Part shown: positions 51,447 to 64,000 of the stretch, piece by piece
Position numbering within the stretch: position 1 is the first letter of the stretch
Layout: the number at the start of each line of letters is the position of its first letter
Assembly (NCBI RefSeq): GCF_025905425.1
Contig: NZ_CP109603.1
Coordinates: forward strand, 124,001-188,000
Direction: 5' to 3'
Length of the DNA stretch: 64,000 bases
Origin: Pseudomonas putida
GTDB lineage: Bacteria > Pseudomonadota > Gammaproteobacteria > Pseudomonadales > Pseudomonadaceae
Program-made: the position numbers and the translations under genes
The notes under the pieces: generated by a model
What the model was told of the DNA's origin: nothing
What the model saw: the letters and a program-made list of their open reading frames with translations, nothing else
Database searches by the model: none

Positions 51447-52806
51447 GCCCATGACACTCAGCCAGCTGACCACAGCACTGAGTGCTCGCCTGGTCAGCGC
51501 CGACGCCAGCTTCAGCGGCGTCAGCATCGACAGCCGCAGCGTCGCAGCCGGGCAACTGTTCGTCGCCCTGACAGGCCCGCGTTTCGATGGTCACGATTAC
51601 CTGGCTGACGTGCAGGCCAAAGGCGCTGTGGCGGCGTTGGTCGAGCGTGAAGTGGCTGATGTCGACCTGCCACAGCTGTTGGTCGAGGATTGCCGTGTCG
51701 CGCTGGGTCAGTTGGGTGCTTTGAATCGCGCCGCTTTCGACAAGCCGGTCGTGGCCATCACCGGCTCCAGCGGCAAGACCACGGTCAAGGAAATGCTGGC
51801 CAGCATCCTGCGTACCCGTGGCCTGGTGCATGCCACCCGTGGCAACCTGAACAATGACCTCGGTGCCCCGCTGACCCTGCTGGAAATCGCCCCGGAGCAC
51901 AGCGCGGCGGTGATCGAGCTCGGCGCTTCGCGCCTTGGCGAAATCCGCTACACCGTCGGCCTGACCCGGCCTCAGGTGGTGATCATCAATAACGCCGGTA
52001 CTGCCCATGTGGGGGAGTTTGGCGGCCCGGAAAAAATCGTCGAGGCCAAAGGCGAAATCCTTGAGGGCCTGGGCGAGGGCGGCACGGCCATCCTCAACCT
52101 GGACGACAAGGCCTTTGGCATCTGGCAGAAGCGCGCTGGCGAGCACCCTGTCATCACGTTCGCCTTAAGCAACACGCAGGCAGATTTCCACGCCAGCGAA
52201 ATCGGTCGCGATGCCCGTGGTTGCCCGTCGTTCACCTTGCATGGCCCGGATGGCTCGGTCCCGGTGCAGTTGAATGTGCTGGGTACCCACAACGTCAGCA
52301 ACGCCCTGGCCGCTGCCGCCGCTGCGCATGCCGTCGGTCTGAGCCTGAGTGGCATTGCCGCCGGCCTGAATGCCGTGCAACCGGTCAAGGGCCGTACCGT
52401 GGCGCAACTTGCGCCGAACGGTGTGCGGGTCATCGATGACAGTTACAACGCAAATCCCACCTCGATGTGCGCGGCCATTGATATACTCGCCGGCTTTTCC
52501 GGCCGCACCGTCCTGGTGCTCGGGGATATCGGCGAACTGGGTCAATGGGCGGAAGAAGGCCACCGTCAGGTGGGTGACTACGCGCGTGGCAAGGTCCATG
52601 CCCTGTACGCAGTGGGTACCAACATGACACACGCGGTCGCGGCGTTCGGCGCCAATGGCCGTCATTTCGCTACTCAAGCTGAGCTGATCGATGCGGTTCG
52701 CGTCGAAAATGCCAGCGACACCACTATTTTGATCAAGGGCTCGCGTAGCGCTGCGATGGAAAACGTCGTGGCGGCTTTGTGTGGTTCAAGCGGGGAGAAA
52801 CATTAA
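51439..52806 (+). CDS. murF: MurF, UDP-MurNAc-tripeptide:D-Ala-D-Ala ligase
   Basis: 455 residues from ATG 51439, inside the end of murE. ATP loop [13 protein letters not shown] (near 111), [13 protein letters not shown], and [11 protein letters not shown] are Mur-ligase/MurF signatures. Adds D-Ala-D-Ala to complete the UDP-MurNAc-pentapeptide. Stop overlaps mraY by one base. The open frame extends 5' to 51301 within murE but is not used. Confidence 0.96.
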   Translation: MLKPMTLSQLTTALSARLVSADASFSGVSIDSRSVAAGQLFVALTGPRFDGHDYLADVQAKGAVAALVEREVADVDLPQLLVEDCRVALGQLGALNRAAFDKPVVAITGSSGKTTVKEMLASILRTRGLVHATRGNLNNDLGAPLTLLEIAPEHSAAVIELGASRLGEIRYTVGLTRPQVVIINNAGTAHVGEFGGPEKIVEAKGEILEGLGEGGTAILNLDDKAFGIWQKRAGEHPVITFALSNTQADFHASEIGRDARGCPSFTLHGPDGSVPVQLNVLGTHNVSNALAAAAAAHAVGLSLSGIAAGLNAVQPVKGRTVAQLAPNGVRVIDDSYNANPTSMCAAIDILAGFSGRTVLVLGDIGELGQWAEEGHRQVGDYARGKVHALYAVGTNMTHAVAAFGANGRHFATQAELIDAVRVENASDTTILIKGSRSAAMENVVAALCGSSGEKH

Positions 52807-53888
52807 TGCTGCTGCTGTTGGCTGAGTATCTGCAACAGTTCCATAAAGGCTTCGCGGTCTTCCAGTACCTGTCCCTGCGCGGGATCCTCGGTGTACTGAC
52901 CGCGTTGTCGCTGGCGCTGTGGCTGGGCCCGTGGATGATCCGTACCCTGCAGATCCGCCAGATCGGTCAGGCTGTCCGTAATGACGGCCCGCAATCGCAC
53001 CTGTCCAAATCCGGCACCCCGACCATGGGCGGCGCGCTGATCCTGTCGGCCATTGCCGTCAGCACCTTGCTGTGGGCCGACCTGTCCAACCGCTACGTGT
53101 GGGTCGTGCTGATCGTCACCCTGGCGTTTGGCGCCATCGGCTGGGTCGACGACTACCGCAAGGTGATCGAAAAGAACTCCCGTGGCTTGCCAAGCCGCTG
53201 GAAGTACTTCTGGCAGTCGGTGTTTGGCCTGGCGGCGGCAGTGTTCCTTTACAAGACCGCCCCGACCAGCGTCGAAACCACACTGATCCTGCCGTTCATC
53301 AAGGATGTCACCATTCCGCTGGGCGTTGGCTTCGTCGTTCTGACCTACTTCGTCATCGTCGGCTCCAGTAACGCGGTCAACCTCACCGATGGCCTCGATG
53401 GCTTGGCGATCATGCCGACCGTGATGGTGGGCGGCGCTCTGGGCATCTTCTGCTACCTGTCGGGCAACGTGAAATTTGCAGAATACCTGCTGATCCCCTA
53501 CGTGCCGGGCTCGGGTGAGCTCATCGTCTTCTGCGGCGCGCTGATCGGTGCCGGCCTGGGCTTCCTGTGGTTCAACACCTATCCGGCACAAGTCTTCATG
53601 GGTGACGTCGGTGCGCTGGCGCTGGGCGCCGCGCTGGGCACCATCGCGGTGATCGTCCGGCAGGAAATCGTCCTGTTCATCATGGGCGGCATCTTCGTGG
53701 TGGAAACCCTGTCGGTGGTGATCCAGGTCGCCTCCTTCAAGTTGACTGGCAAGCGCGTGTTCCGCATGGCGCCGATTCACCACCACTTTGAACTCAAGGG
53801 CTGGCCTGAGCCACGGGTGATCGTTCGTTTCTGGATCATCACCGTGATTCTGGTGCTGGTCGGCCTTGCAACCCTGAAACTGAGGTAG
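52806..53888 (+). CDS. mraY: MraY, phospho-MurNAc-pentapeptide translocase
   Basis: 360 residues, about ten membrane helices. Family motifs: [11 protein letters not shown] (near 63), [16 protein letters not shown] with catalytic Asp residues, and [14 protein letters not shown]. Transfers phospho-MurNAc-pentapeptide to undecaprenyl phosphate to form lipid I. murD begins directly after its stop. Confidence 0.97.
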   Translation: MLLLLAEYLQQFHKGFAVFQYLSLRGILGVLTALSLALWLGPWMIRTLQIRQIGQAVRNDGPQSHLSKSGTPTMGGALILSAIAVSTLLWADLSNRYVWVVLIVTLAFGAIGWVDDYRKVIEKNSRGLPSRWKYFWQSVFGLAAAVFLYKTAPTSVETTLILPFIKDVTIPLGVGFVVLTYFVIVGSSNAVNLTDGLDGLAIMPTVMVGGALGIFCYLSGNVKFAEYLLIPYVPGSGELIVFCGALIGAGLGFLWFNTYPAQVFMGDVGALALGAALGTIAVIVRQEIVLFIMGGIFVVETLSVVIQVASFKLTGKRVFRMAPIHHHFELKGWPEPRVIVRFWIITVILVLVGLATLKLR

Positions 53889-55241
53889 ATGAGCGTGTCA
53901 CTGATCGCTTCCGACCAATTCCGCATCGTTGTCGGCCTCGGCAAGAGCGGCATGTCCCTGGTTCGCTTCCTGGCGAGCCGGGGCATTGCCTTTGCGGTCG
54001 CCGACACCCGCGAGCAACCGCCGGAACTGGACACCCTGCGCCGTGATTACCCGCAGGTGGAAGTGCGCTGTGGCGAGCTGGACGTGGATTTCCTTTGCCG
54101 CGCCAACGAACTGTACGTAAGCCCGGGCCTGGCCTTGTCCACCCCGGCGCTGCAGCAGGCCGCAGCGCGTGGTGTGGCCCTGTCGGGCGACATCGAGCTG
54201 TTCGCCCGCCATGTCAAGGCGCCGATCATCGCCATCAGTGGCTCCAACGCCAAAAGCACGGTGACCACCCTGGTGGGTGAAATGGCCGCCAAGGCGGGCA
54301 AGCGTGTGGCCGTGGGCGGCAACCTCGGTACGCCGGCTCTGGACCTGCTCGGCGATGATGTCGAGCTGTATGTGCTGGAGCTGTCCAGCTTCCAACTGGA
54401 AACCACTGACCAGCTCAACGCCGAAGTCGCCACCGTGCTGAACATCAGCGAAGACCACATGGACCGCTACAGCGGGCTGCCGGCCTATCACCTGGCCAAG
54501 CACCGCATCTTCCGTGGCGCCCATCAGGTGGTGGTAAACCGCCAGGACGCCCTGAGCCGGCCATTGCCGGTGGAAGGCCGGCCGTGCTGGAGCTTCGGCC
54601 TGAACGCGCCTGACTTCAAGGCCTTTGGCCTGCGTGAGGTCGATGGCGAGAAGTACCTGGCCTTCGAATTCCAGAACCTGATGCCGGTTCGCGAGCTGAA
54701 GATTCGTGGCTCGCACAACCAGAGCAACGCCCTCGCAGCCCTGGCCCTCGGCCATGCCGCCGGGTTGCCGTTCGCGCCGATGCTCGACGCCCTGCGTGAG
54801 TTCGGTGGCCTGGCCCATCGTTGCCAGTGGGTTCGCGAGCGCAACGGCGTCAACTGGTACGACGATTCCAAGGCCACCAACGTGGGTGCCGCACTGGCGG
54901 CCATCGAAGGCCTGGGCGCGGATATCACCGGCAAGCTGGTACTGATAGCGGGCGGCGACGGCAAAGGTGCCGATTTCGCTGCGCTGCGTGAGCCGGTGGC
55001 GCGCTTCTGTCGTGCCGTGGTGCTGCTCGGCCGTGATGCCGAGCGCCTGGCCGAGACGTTGGGTGAAGGTGTACCGCAGGTTCGGGTCAAGACCCTGGAT
55101 GAAGCCGTCCAGCAGTGCGCCGCCCTGGCGCAGCCGGGCGATGCAGTGCTGTTGTCGCCGGCCTGCGCCAGCCTCGACATGTTCAAGAACTTCGAAGAAC
55201 GCGGGCGCCTGTTCGCCCAGGCGGCGGGAGGGCTGGCATGA
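53889..55241 (+). CDS. murD: MurD, UDP-MurNAc-L-Ala:D-Glu ligase
   Basis: 450 residues. N-terminal nucleotide-sugar domain with VVGLGKSGMSLVRFL, ATP loop AISGSNAKSTVTTL (near 112), LSSFQLE and INISEDHMDRY, and C-terminal LAGGDGKGADF. Adds the second residue (D-Glu) of the stem. Starts one base after the mraY stop and overlaps ftsW by 4 bases. A GTG two codons inside is an alternative start. Confidence 0.96.
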   Translation: MSVSLIASDQFRIVVGLGKSGMSLVRFLASRGIAFAVADTREQPPELDTLRRDYPQVEVRCGELDVDFLCRANELYVSPGLALSTPALQQAAARGVALSGDIELFARHVKAPIIAISGSNAKSTVTTLVGEMAAKAGKRVAVGGNLGTPALDLLGDDVELYVLELSSFQLETTDQLNAEVATVLNISEDHMDRYSGLPAYHLAKHRIFRGAHQVVVNRQDALSRPLPVEGRPCWSFGLNAPDFKAFGLREVDGEKYLAFEFQNLMPVRELKIRGSHNQSNALAALALGHAAGLPFAPMLDALREFGGLAHRCQWVRERNGVNWYDDSKATNVGAALAAIEGLGADITGKLVLIAGGDGKGADFAALREPVARFCRAVVLLGRDAERLAETLGEGVPQVRVKTLDEAVQQCAALAQPGDAVLLSPACASLDMFKNFEERGRLFAQAAGGLA

Positions 55242-56452
55242 TCTTCGGTATCTTCAAGCCATACCCGTCGCCGCTGATCAGCGGCCGTGGCATCGACCTC
55301 GATTTCGCCATGCTTGCCGGTTGCCTGGCACTGTTGGGCCTGGGCCTGGTGATGATCACCTCGGCGTCCTCGGAAGTGGCCGCGGTGCAGTCGGGCAACC
55401 CGCTTTACCACATGTTCCGCCACCTGGTGTATGTGTTCATCGGCCTGGTCGCCTGCGGTGCCACCATGCTGGTGCCGATCGCCACCTGGCAGCGCATGGG
55501 CTTCATGATGCTGCTCGGCGCCTTCGGTTTGCTGGTGCTGGTGCTGGTGCCCGGTATCGGCCGGGAAGTGAACGGTTCCATGCGTTGGATCGGCTTCAGC
55601 TTCTTCAACGTCCAGCCTTCGGAAATTGCCAAGGTCTTCGTGGTCATCTACCTGGCCGGCTATCTGGTGCGTCGGCAGACCGAGGTGCGCGAGAGCTGGA
55701 TGGGCTTCTTCAAGCCGTTCATCGTGCTGCTGCCAATGGCCGGTCTGCTGCTAATGGAGCCAGACTTCGGTGCCACCGTGGTAATGATGGGCGCTGCGGC
55801 GGCCATGCTGTTCCTCGGTGGGGTGGGGTTGTTCCGCTTCAGCCTGATGGTGGTGCTGGCAGTGGTCGCGGTGTTTGTGCTGGTGCAGGCCCAGCCGTAT
55901 CGGATGGCGCGATTGATCACCTTTACCGACCCGTGGTCCGACCAGTTCGGTTCGGGCTACCAGCTGACCCAGGCACTGATTGCCTTTGGCCGCGGCGAGT
56001 GGCTGGGCGTTGGCCTGGGCAACAGCGTGCAGAAGCAGTTCTACCTGCCTGAGGCGCACACCGACTTCGTGTTCTCGGTGCTGGCCGAAGAGCTCGGTGT
56101 GGTCGGCTCGCTGGTCACCATTGCCCTGTTCGTCTTCGTCACCGTGCGCGCGCTGTACATCGGCCTGTGGGCCGAGAAGGCCAAGCAGTTCTTTGCCGCC
56201 TACATGGCGTTCGGCCTGGCCTTCCTGTGGATCGGCCAGTTCCTGATCAACATCGGGGTGAACGTCGGCCTGCTGCCGACCAAGGGCCTGACCTTGCCGT
56301 TCCTCAGTTACGGGGGCAGCTCGCTGGTGATCTGCTGTGCCTGTGTGGGGTTGCTGCTGCGGATCGAGTGGGAGAGCCGCACGCACCTGGGCAGTGAGGA
56401 ACACGAATTCAACGAAAGCGATTTTGCCGAGGAGACCAGTCATGGCCGCTGA
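55238..56452 (+). CDS. ftsW: FtsW, septal peptidoglycan glycosyltransferase (SEDS)
   Basis: 404 residues from ATG 55238 overlapping murD. About ten membrane helices with SEDS signatures: MVMITSASS, MRWIGFSFFNVQPSE, LMEPDFGATVV (catalytic Asp in the extracellular loop region), and GLLPTKGLTLPFLSYGGSS. Polymerises lipid II at the septum in complex with FtsI. The C-terminal cytoplasmic tail is acidic. murG overlaps its end by 11 bases. Confidence 0.96.
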   Translation: MIFGIFKPYPSPLISGRGIDLDFAMLAGCLALLGLGLVMITSASSEVAAVQSGNPLYHMFRHLVYVFIGLVACGATMLVPIATWQRMGFMMLLGAFGLLVLVLVPGIGREVNGSMRWIGFSFFNVQPSEIAKVFVVIYLAGYLVRRQTEVRESWMGFFKPFIVLLPMAGLLLMEPDFGATVVMMGAAAAMLFLGGVGLFRFSLMVVLAVVAVFVLVQAQPYRMARLITFTDPWSDQFGSGYQLTQALIAFGRGEWLGVGLGNSVQKQFYLPEAHTDFVFSVLAEELGVVGSLVTIALFVFVTVRALYIGLWAEKAKQFFAAYMAFGLAFLWIGQFLINIGVNVGLLPTKGLTLPFLSYGGSSLVICCACVGLLLRIEWESRTHLGSEEHEFNESDFAEETSHGR

Positions 56453-57513
56453 CGGCAAAAACGTACTGATCATGGCAGGCGGCACCGGGGGCCACGTGTT
56501 CCCGGCCCTGGCCTGCGCCCGTGAGTTCCAGGCGCGTGGTTACAGCGTGCACTGGCTGGGCACGCCGCGTGGCATCGAGAACGAATTGGTGCCGCAGGCC
56601 GGCTTGCCGCTGCACCTGATCCAGGTCAGTGGCCTGCGCGGCAAGGGCAAGCTGTCGTTGCTCAAGGCGCCATTCACCCTGATCAAGGCGGTGGTGCAGG
56701 CGCGGCGCATCATTCGCCAGCTCAAGCCGGTGTGCGTGGTGGGCTTTGGTGGCTACCTCACAGGCCCAGGCGGCGTGGCCGCGCGGCTGTGTGGCGTGCC
56801 GCTGGTGATCCACGAGCAGAACGCCCGCGCCGGTACCGCCAATCGCCTGCTGGTGCCGCTGTCGGCGCGAGTCTGCGAAGCTTTCCCAGGCACGTTCGAG
56901 GCCAATGACAAGTTGCGTACCACCGGCAATCCGGTGCGCGCAGAGTTGTTCATGGATGCACAACGTGCGCCCTTGGCCGAGCGCCGTGCGCGCCTGTTGG
57001 TCATGGGTGGCAGCCTCGGTGCGGAACCATTGAACAAATTGTTGCCTAAGGCCCTGTCCGAGGTGCCTGCGAACCTGCGGCCCGAGGTGTTCCACCAGGC
57101 CGGCAAGCATCATGCGCCGATCACCGCCGAGCGTTATCACGAGGCGGGTGTCGAGGCTCAGGTAGAGCCGTTCATCAAGGACATGGCCCATGCCTATGGC
57201 TGGGCCGACCTGGTGGTGTGCCGGGCCGGTGCCCTGACCGTCAGCGAACTCGCGGCGGCAGGCCTGCCTTCGATGCTGGTGCCTTTGCCCTATGCAATCG
57301 ATGACCACCAGACCCACAACGCCCAATATCTGGCTCGGGAAGGCGCCGCCTTCCTCATGCCGCAAGCGACAACTGGCGCAGCGCAGCTCGCTGAACGCCT
57401 GAACGAGGTGCTGATGCAACCCGAGAAACTCAACACCATGGCTGGCACCGCACGGCGCCTGGCCAAACCTGCCGCAACCAGCACCGTGGTCGATATCTGC
57501 CTGGAGGTGGCCC

Positions 57514-57521
<8 letters not shown>
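56442..57521 (+). CDS. murG: MurG, lipid II-forming GlcNAc transferase
   Basis: 359 residues from ATG 56442 inside the end of fts[13 protein letters not shown] (near 13-24) and the C-terminal UDP-binding [17 protein letters not shown] (near 265) are MurG signatures. Adds GlcNAc to lipid I on the inner face of the membrane. murC overlaps its last 8 bases. Confidence 0.96.
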
Positions 57522-59915
<2,394 letters not shown>

Positions 59916-59920
59916 CAGCC

Positions 59921-60790
59921 ATGCAAGGCGCGATGTTACGTCATCAGCAACCCGCCACCGGCCGCAACAAGCCGGTGCCGCGTGGTGCCAGCCGAATGGT
60001 GGCCAAAGAGCCCATGTCGGCGCGCCTGCCCAAGGCCAACTTCAGTGGACTCAAGCGCCTGCTCTGGCCGGTGCTGCTGGTCGCGGCAGGCTTCGGTGCC
60101 TATGAAGGCGCCATTCGCCTGATGCCTTACGCTGACCGGCCGATCACCCGGATCGCCGTGCAGGGCGACCTCAGCTACATCAGCCAACAGGCGGTGCAGC
60201 AGCGAATCGCCCCGTTCATGGCGGCGAGCTTCTTCAGCGTCGACCTGCCGGCGATGCGAGCGGAGCTTGAGCAGATGCCGTGGATCGCCCATGCCGAGGT
60301 CCGCCGCGTGTGGCCGGACGAGGTGGTGATCCGCCTGGAAGAACAGCTGCCAGTGGCACGCTGGGGTGACGAAGCCTTGCTCAATAACCAGGGCCAGGCC
60401 TTTACCCCGCGCGAGCTGGCCAACTATGAGCACCTGCCGCAGCTATTCGGGCCGCAGCGTGCCCAGCAACAAGTCATGCAGCAGTATCAGGTATTGAGCC
60501 AGATGCTGCGCCCCATGGGCTTTTCCATCGCTCGCCTGGAGCTGCGCGAGCGAGGCAGTTGGTTCCTGACCACCGGTGCGGGCAGCACCGGGCCAGGCAT
60601 CGAACTGCTACTGGGGCGCGACCATCTGGTGGAGAAGATGCGCCGTTTCATTGCCATTTACGACAAGACACTCAAAGACCAGATCACCACTATCGCCCGC
60701 ATTGATCTGCGTTATTCCAACGGACTTGCCGTTGGTTGGCGGGAACCGATTGCACCGACGACGGCCCAACCCGCCGTTGCGAAGAATTAG
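59921..60790 (+). CDS. ftsQ: FtsQ, divisome protein with POTRA domain
   Basis: 289 residues: a basic cytoplasmic N-terminus (about 1-45), one membrane helix (about 47-65, [19 protein letters not shown]), a POTRA domain ([20 protein letters not shown]) and the FtsQ beta domain ([15 protein letters not shown]). Links early and late division proteins through FtsQLB. An in-frame ATG at about 60014 is a weaker alternative start. ftsA begins 14 bases after the stop. Confidence 0.94.
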   Translation: MQGAMLRHQQPATGRNKPVPRGASRMVAKEPMSARLPKANFSGLKRLLWPVLLVAAGFGAYEGAIRLMPYADRPITRIAVQGDLSYISQQAVQQRIAPFMAASFFSVDLPAMRAELEQMPWIAHAEVRRVWPDEVVIRLEEQLPVARWGDEALLNNQGQAFTPRELANYEHLPQLFGPQRAQQQVMQQYQVLSQMLRPMGFSIARLELRERGSWFLTTGAGSTGPGIELLLGRDHLVEKMRRFIAIYDKTLKDQITTIARIDLRYSNGLAVGWREPIAPTTAQPAVAKN

Positions 60791-60804
60791 AGAGAGGCAG
60801 GACC

Positions 60805-62067
60805 ATGGCAAACGCGCATAGCGGCAAAATGATCGTCGGGCTGGACATTGGCACCTCCAAGGTGGTGGCGCTGGTGGGTGAAGTGGGCGAAGACGGCACA
60901 CTGGAGATCGTCGGGATCGGTACCCATCCGTCCCGCGGCCTGAAAAAAGGCGTGGTGGTGAACATCGAATCGACCGTGCAGTCGATCCAGCGCGCGGTGG
61001 AAGAAGCGCAGCTGATGGCCGGCTGCCGTATCCACTCGGCGTTCGTCGGCGTGGCCGGCAACCACATCCGCAGCCTGAACTCCCACGGCATCGTCGCCAT
61101 CCGCGACCGTGAGGTCAGCCTTGCCGACCTCGAACGCGTGCTCGACGCCGCCCAGGCCGTGGCCATTCCGGCTGACCAGCGCGTGCTGCACACCCTGCCG
61201 CAGGACTACGTGATCGACAACCAGGAAGGCGTGCGCGAGCCACTGGGCATGTCCGGTGTGCGCCTGGAAGCCAAGGTTCACGTGGTCACCTGCGCGGTCA
61301 ACGCTGCGCAGAACATCGAGAAGTGCGTACGCCGCTGCGGCCTGGAAATCGACGACATCATCCTCGAGCAGCTGGCTTCGGCCTACTCGGTGCTGACCGA
61401 CGATGAAAAAGAGCTCGGCGTGTGCCTGGTGGACATCGGTGGCGGTACCACTGACATCGCGATCTTCACCGAAGGTGCGATTCGTCACACCGCGGTCATC
61501 CCGATTGCCGGCGACCAGGTCACCAACGACATCGCCATGGCCCTGCGTACACCGACCCAATACGCCGAAGAAATCAAGATCCGCTACGCCTGCGCCCTGG
61601 CCAAGCTGGCGGGCGCCGGCGAAACCATCAAGGTGCCAAGTGTGGGCGATCGCCCGCCGCGTGAGCTGTCGCGCCAGGCCCTGGCCGAAGTGGTGGAGCC
61701 GCGTTACGACGAGCTCTTCACCCTGATCCAGGCCGAACTGCGCCGCAGTGGTTACGAGGACCTGGTGCCGGCCGGCATCGTGCTGACCGGCGGTACCGCG
61801 AAGATGGAAGGCGCCGTAGAACTGGCCGAGGAAATCTTCCACATGCCGGTACGCCTGGGCGTACCGCACAGCGTTCGGGGGCTGAGCGACGTGGTGCGCA
61901 ACCCGATCTATTCCACCGGCGTGGGCCTGCTCACCTACGGCCTGCTGAAGCAGTCCGAGGACATGGTCCTGACCGGTAACAGCAACAGCAGCAACAACAG
62001 CTATGGCGATGAACCGAAGGCCCCAGTGCTTGAGCGCTTCAAGCGGTGGGTCCAGGGCAATTTCTAA
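60805..62067 (+). CDS. ftsA: FtsA, actin-like division protein
   Basis: 420 residues from ATG 60805 (AGAGGCAGG upstream). Actin/Hsp70-type ATPase: IVGLDIGTSKVVALVGE, LVDIGGGTTDIAIF and VLTGGTAKMEGA; the C-terminus is a basic amphipathic helix (LERFKRWVQGNF) that docks to the membrane. An Asn/Ser-rich linker (about 393-402) precedes it. Tethers FtsZ to the membrane. ftsZ follows after 55 bases, which could hold its own ribosome-binding site AGGAGAGG. Confidence 0.96.
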   Translation: MANAHSGKMIVGLDIGTSKVVALVGEVGEDGTLEIVGIGTHPSRGLKKGVVVNIESTVQSIQRAVEEAQLMAGCRIHSAFVGVAGNHIRSLNSHGIVAIRDREVSLADLERVLDAAQAVAIPADQRVLHTLPQDYVIDNQEGVREPLGMSGVRLEAKVHVVTCAVNAAQNIEKCVRRCGLEIDDIILEQLASAYSVLTDDEKELGVCLVDIGGGTTDIAIFTEGAIRHTAVIPIAGDQVTNDIAMALRTPTQYAEEIKIRYACALAKLAGAGETIKVPSVGDRPPRELSRQALAEVVEPRYDELFTLIQAELRRSGYEDLVPAGIVLTGGTAKMEGAVELAEEIFHMPVRLGVPHSVRGLSDVVRNPIYSTGVGLLTYGLLKQSEDMVLTGNSNSSNNSYGDEPKAPVLERFKRWVQGNF

Positions 62068-62122
62068 GTTTCAAAGCAGTAGTGGTAGGCGCGACAACTA
62101 GAGAACTGTAAGGAGAGGGAAA

Positions 62123-63319
62123 ATGTTCGAGCTCGTAGACAACGTCCCGCAAAGTCCGGTCATCAAGGTGATCGGCGTTGGCGGTGGTGGCGGCAATGCC
62201 GTCAATCACATGGTCAAGAGCAGCATCGAAGGCGTGGAATTCATCTGCGCCAACACTGATGCTCAAGCGCTGAAAAGCATTGGCGCGCGCACCATCCTGC
62301 AATTGGGCACTGGCGTGACCAAAGGCCTGGGTGCAGGCGCTAATCCGGAAGTCGGCCGTCAGGCCGCGCTGGAAGACCGTGAGCGCATCGCCGAGGTGCT
62401 GCAGGGCACCAACATGGTGTTCATCACCACCGGCATGGGTGGCGGTACCGGTACTGGTGCGGCCCCGATCATCGCCGAAGTGGCGAAGGAAATGGGCATC
62501 CTCACCGTTGCCGTGGTGACCCGTCCGTTCCCGTTCGAAGGCCGCAAACGTATGCAGATCGCCGATGAAGGCATCCGCATGCTGGCCGAGAGCGTCGACT
62601 CGCTGATCACCATCCCCAACGAGAAGCTGCTGACCATCCTGGGCAAGGATGCCAGCCTGCTGTCCGCCTTTGCCAAGGCTGACGACGTGCTGGCCGGTGC
62701 CGTGCGCGGTATCTCCGACATCATCAAGCGCCCTGGCATGATCAACGTCGACTTCGCCGACGTGCGCACCGTGATGGGCGAGATGGGCATGGCCATGATG
62801 GGCACTGGCTGCGCCAGCGGTCCGAACCGTGCGCGTGAAGCGACCGAGGCGGCGATCCGCAACCCGTTGCTCGAAGACGTCAACCTGCAGGGCGCCCGCG
62901 GCATCCTGGTGAACATCACCGCAGGTCCTGACCTGTCGCTGGGTGAGTACTCCGATGTGGGTAGCATCATCGAAGCCTTTGCCTCCGACCACGCGATGGT
63001 CAAGGTCGGCACCGTGATCGATCCGGACATGCGCGATGAGCTGCACGTGACCGTGGTCGCCACTGGCCTGGGCGCACGCATCGAGAAGCCGGTCAAAGTG
63101 GTGGACAACACCCTGCAGACCGCTCAGCAGGCATACGAAGCGTCCAACCCTGCGCCGGTTCGCCAAGAGCAGCCAGCGGTCAACTACCGTGACCTGGAGC
63201 GCCCGACTGTCATGCGCAACCAGGCCCATGCAGGTGCCGCAGCAGCCGCTAAACTCAACCCTCAGGACGATCTGGACTACCTCGATATCCCGGCTTTCCT
63301 GCGTCGCCAGGCTGATTAA
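62123..63319 (+). CDS. ftsZ: FtsZ, tubulin-like division GTPase
   Basis: 398 residues. GTP-binding signature GMGGGTGTGAAP (near 104-115), N-terminal GVGGGGGNAVNHM, synergy-loop region NVDFADVRTVM (near 205), a variable linker (about 320-380) and the conserved C-terminal peptide LDYLDIPAFLRRQAD that binds FtsA/ZipA. Forms the Z ring. The ATG has AAGGAGAGGG directly upstream. A 112-base gap to lpxC follows. Confidence 0.98.
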   Translation: MFELVDNVPQSPVIKVIGVGGGGGNAVNHMVKSSIEGVEFICANTDAQALKSIGARTILQLGTGVTKGLGAGANPEVGRQAALEDRERIAEVLQGTNMVFITTGMGGGTGTGAAPIIAEVAKEMGILTVAVVTRPFPFEGRKRMQIADEGIRMLAESVDSLITIPNEKLLTILGKDASLLSAFAKADDVLAGAVRGISDIIKRPGMINVDFADVRTVMGEMGMAMMGTGCASGPNRAREATEAAIRNPLLEDVNLQGARGILVNITAGPDLSLGEYSDVGSIIEAFASDHAMVKVGTVIDPDMRDELHVTVVATGLGARIEKPVKVVDNTLQTAQQAYEASNPAPVRQEQPAVNYRDLERPTVMRNQAHAGAAAAAKLNPQDDLDYLDIPAFLRRQAD

Positions 63320-63395
63320 TGGAATTTATCAGGGGTATAAAGGTGATTGGTATTCAGCAAAGGTCGGGTCTGTTATCATCCCCAGCCTTTGTTGA

Positions 63396-64000
<605 letters not shown>

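Noticed and set aside
59936-60433. Minus-strand frame of 165 codons over ftsQ
   Set aside because: Antisense to an intact ftsQ gene in a tightly packed plus-strand operon; no independent evidence for a gene.

Overview
The window is a stretch of a high-GC Pseudomonas chromosome, most probably a member of the P. putida group. The evidence is the gene order (alginate operon, yaaA, phoH, moaCDE, rhlB, aapJQMP, algW, cysD-cysNC, mdeR/mdeA, trpS, zapE, rplM-rpsI, petABC, sspAB, then the mraZ-to-lpxC division and cell-wall cluster), near-identity of many products to Pseudomonas proteins I know, and many copies of the palindromic REP element (core resembling TCGCGGG..AAGCCCGCTCCCACA) typical of that group. 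Almost everything is core chromosome; the accessory part is two insertion sequences and some small repeats.

Layout. 1-7226 (minus): promoter-proximal half of the alginate operon, algD-alg8-alg44-algK-algE-algG (algG cut by the window edge), with a long untranslated leader and a good AlgU-type promoter at 7669-7696. 7845-8092: a palindrome-bearing repeat. 8093-13141: yaaA (minus), a polysaccharide-deacetylase-like protein with damaged catalytic motifs, a PIN-PhoH protein, and moaC-moaD-moaE. 13191-14433: an IS110-family element. 14515-16736 (minus): rhlB and a carboxylesterase. 17069-21226: an amino-acid ABC transporter behind a sigma-54 promoter. 21340-26486: algW (minus), a Nif3-like protein, and cysD-cysNC for sulfate activation. 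26577-28380: a divergent Lrp-type regulator and methionine gamma-lyase. 28486-34456: yhcB, an alpha/beta hydrolase, trpS, zapE, a GlxA-type regulator and an aldo/keto reductase. 34714-39579: rplM-rpsI, petABC (cytochrome bc1), sspA-sspB. 39621-40943: an IS3-family (IS150-type) element. 40957-44721 (minus): lpoA-yraN-gmhA-BON lipoprotein-YgdI-type lipoprotein. 44909-46225: rsmI and the RNase P RNA. 46534-64000: the dcw cluster mraZ-rsmH-ftsL-ftsI-murE-murF-mraY-murD-ftsW-murG-murC-ddlB-ftsQ-ftsA-ftsZ and the start of lpxC, with MraZ boxes at its promoter.

Functional links. The alginate genes and algW belong to one circuit: AlgW is the periplasmic protease that starts release of the sigma factor AlgU, which acts at the algD promoter. 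LpoA, ZapE, YhcB and the dcw cluster all serve the cell envelope and division. cysDNC and mdeA lie on opposite sides of sulfur metabolism.

Most interesting observation. The 5' non-coding end of the IS110 element (13193-13404) folds on paper into a bridge-RNA-like structure: a perfect 9-bp closing stem around two hairpins with internal loops. The four loop arms match, in the order and strand expected for IS110 bridge RNAs, the left target, right target, left donor and right donor sequences present at the two ends of this same insertion. Joining the flanks across the shared CT dinucleotide rebuilds an intact REP pair, so the element appears to be an RNA-guided recombinase programmed against the host's own REP repeats.
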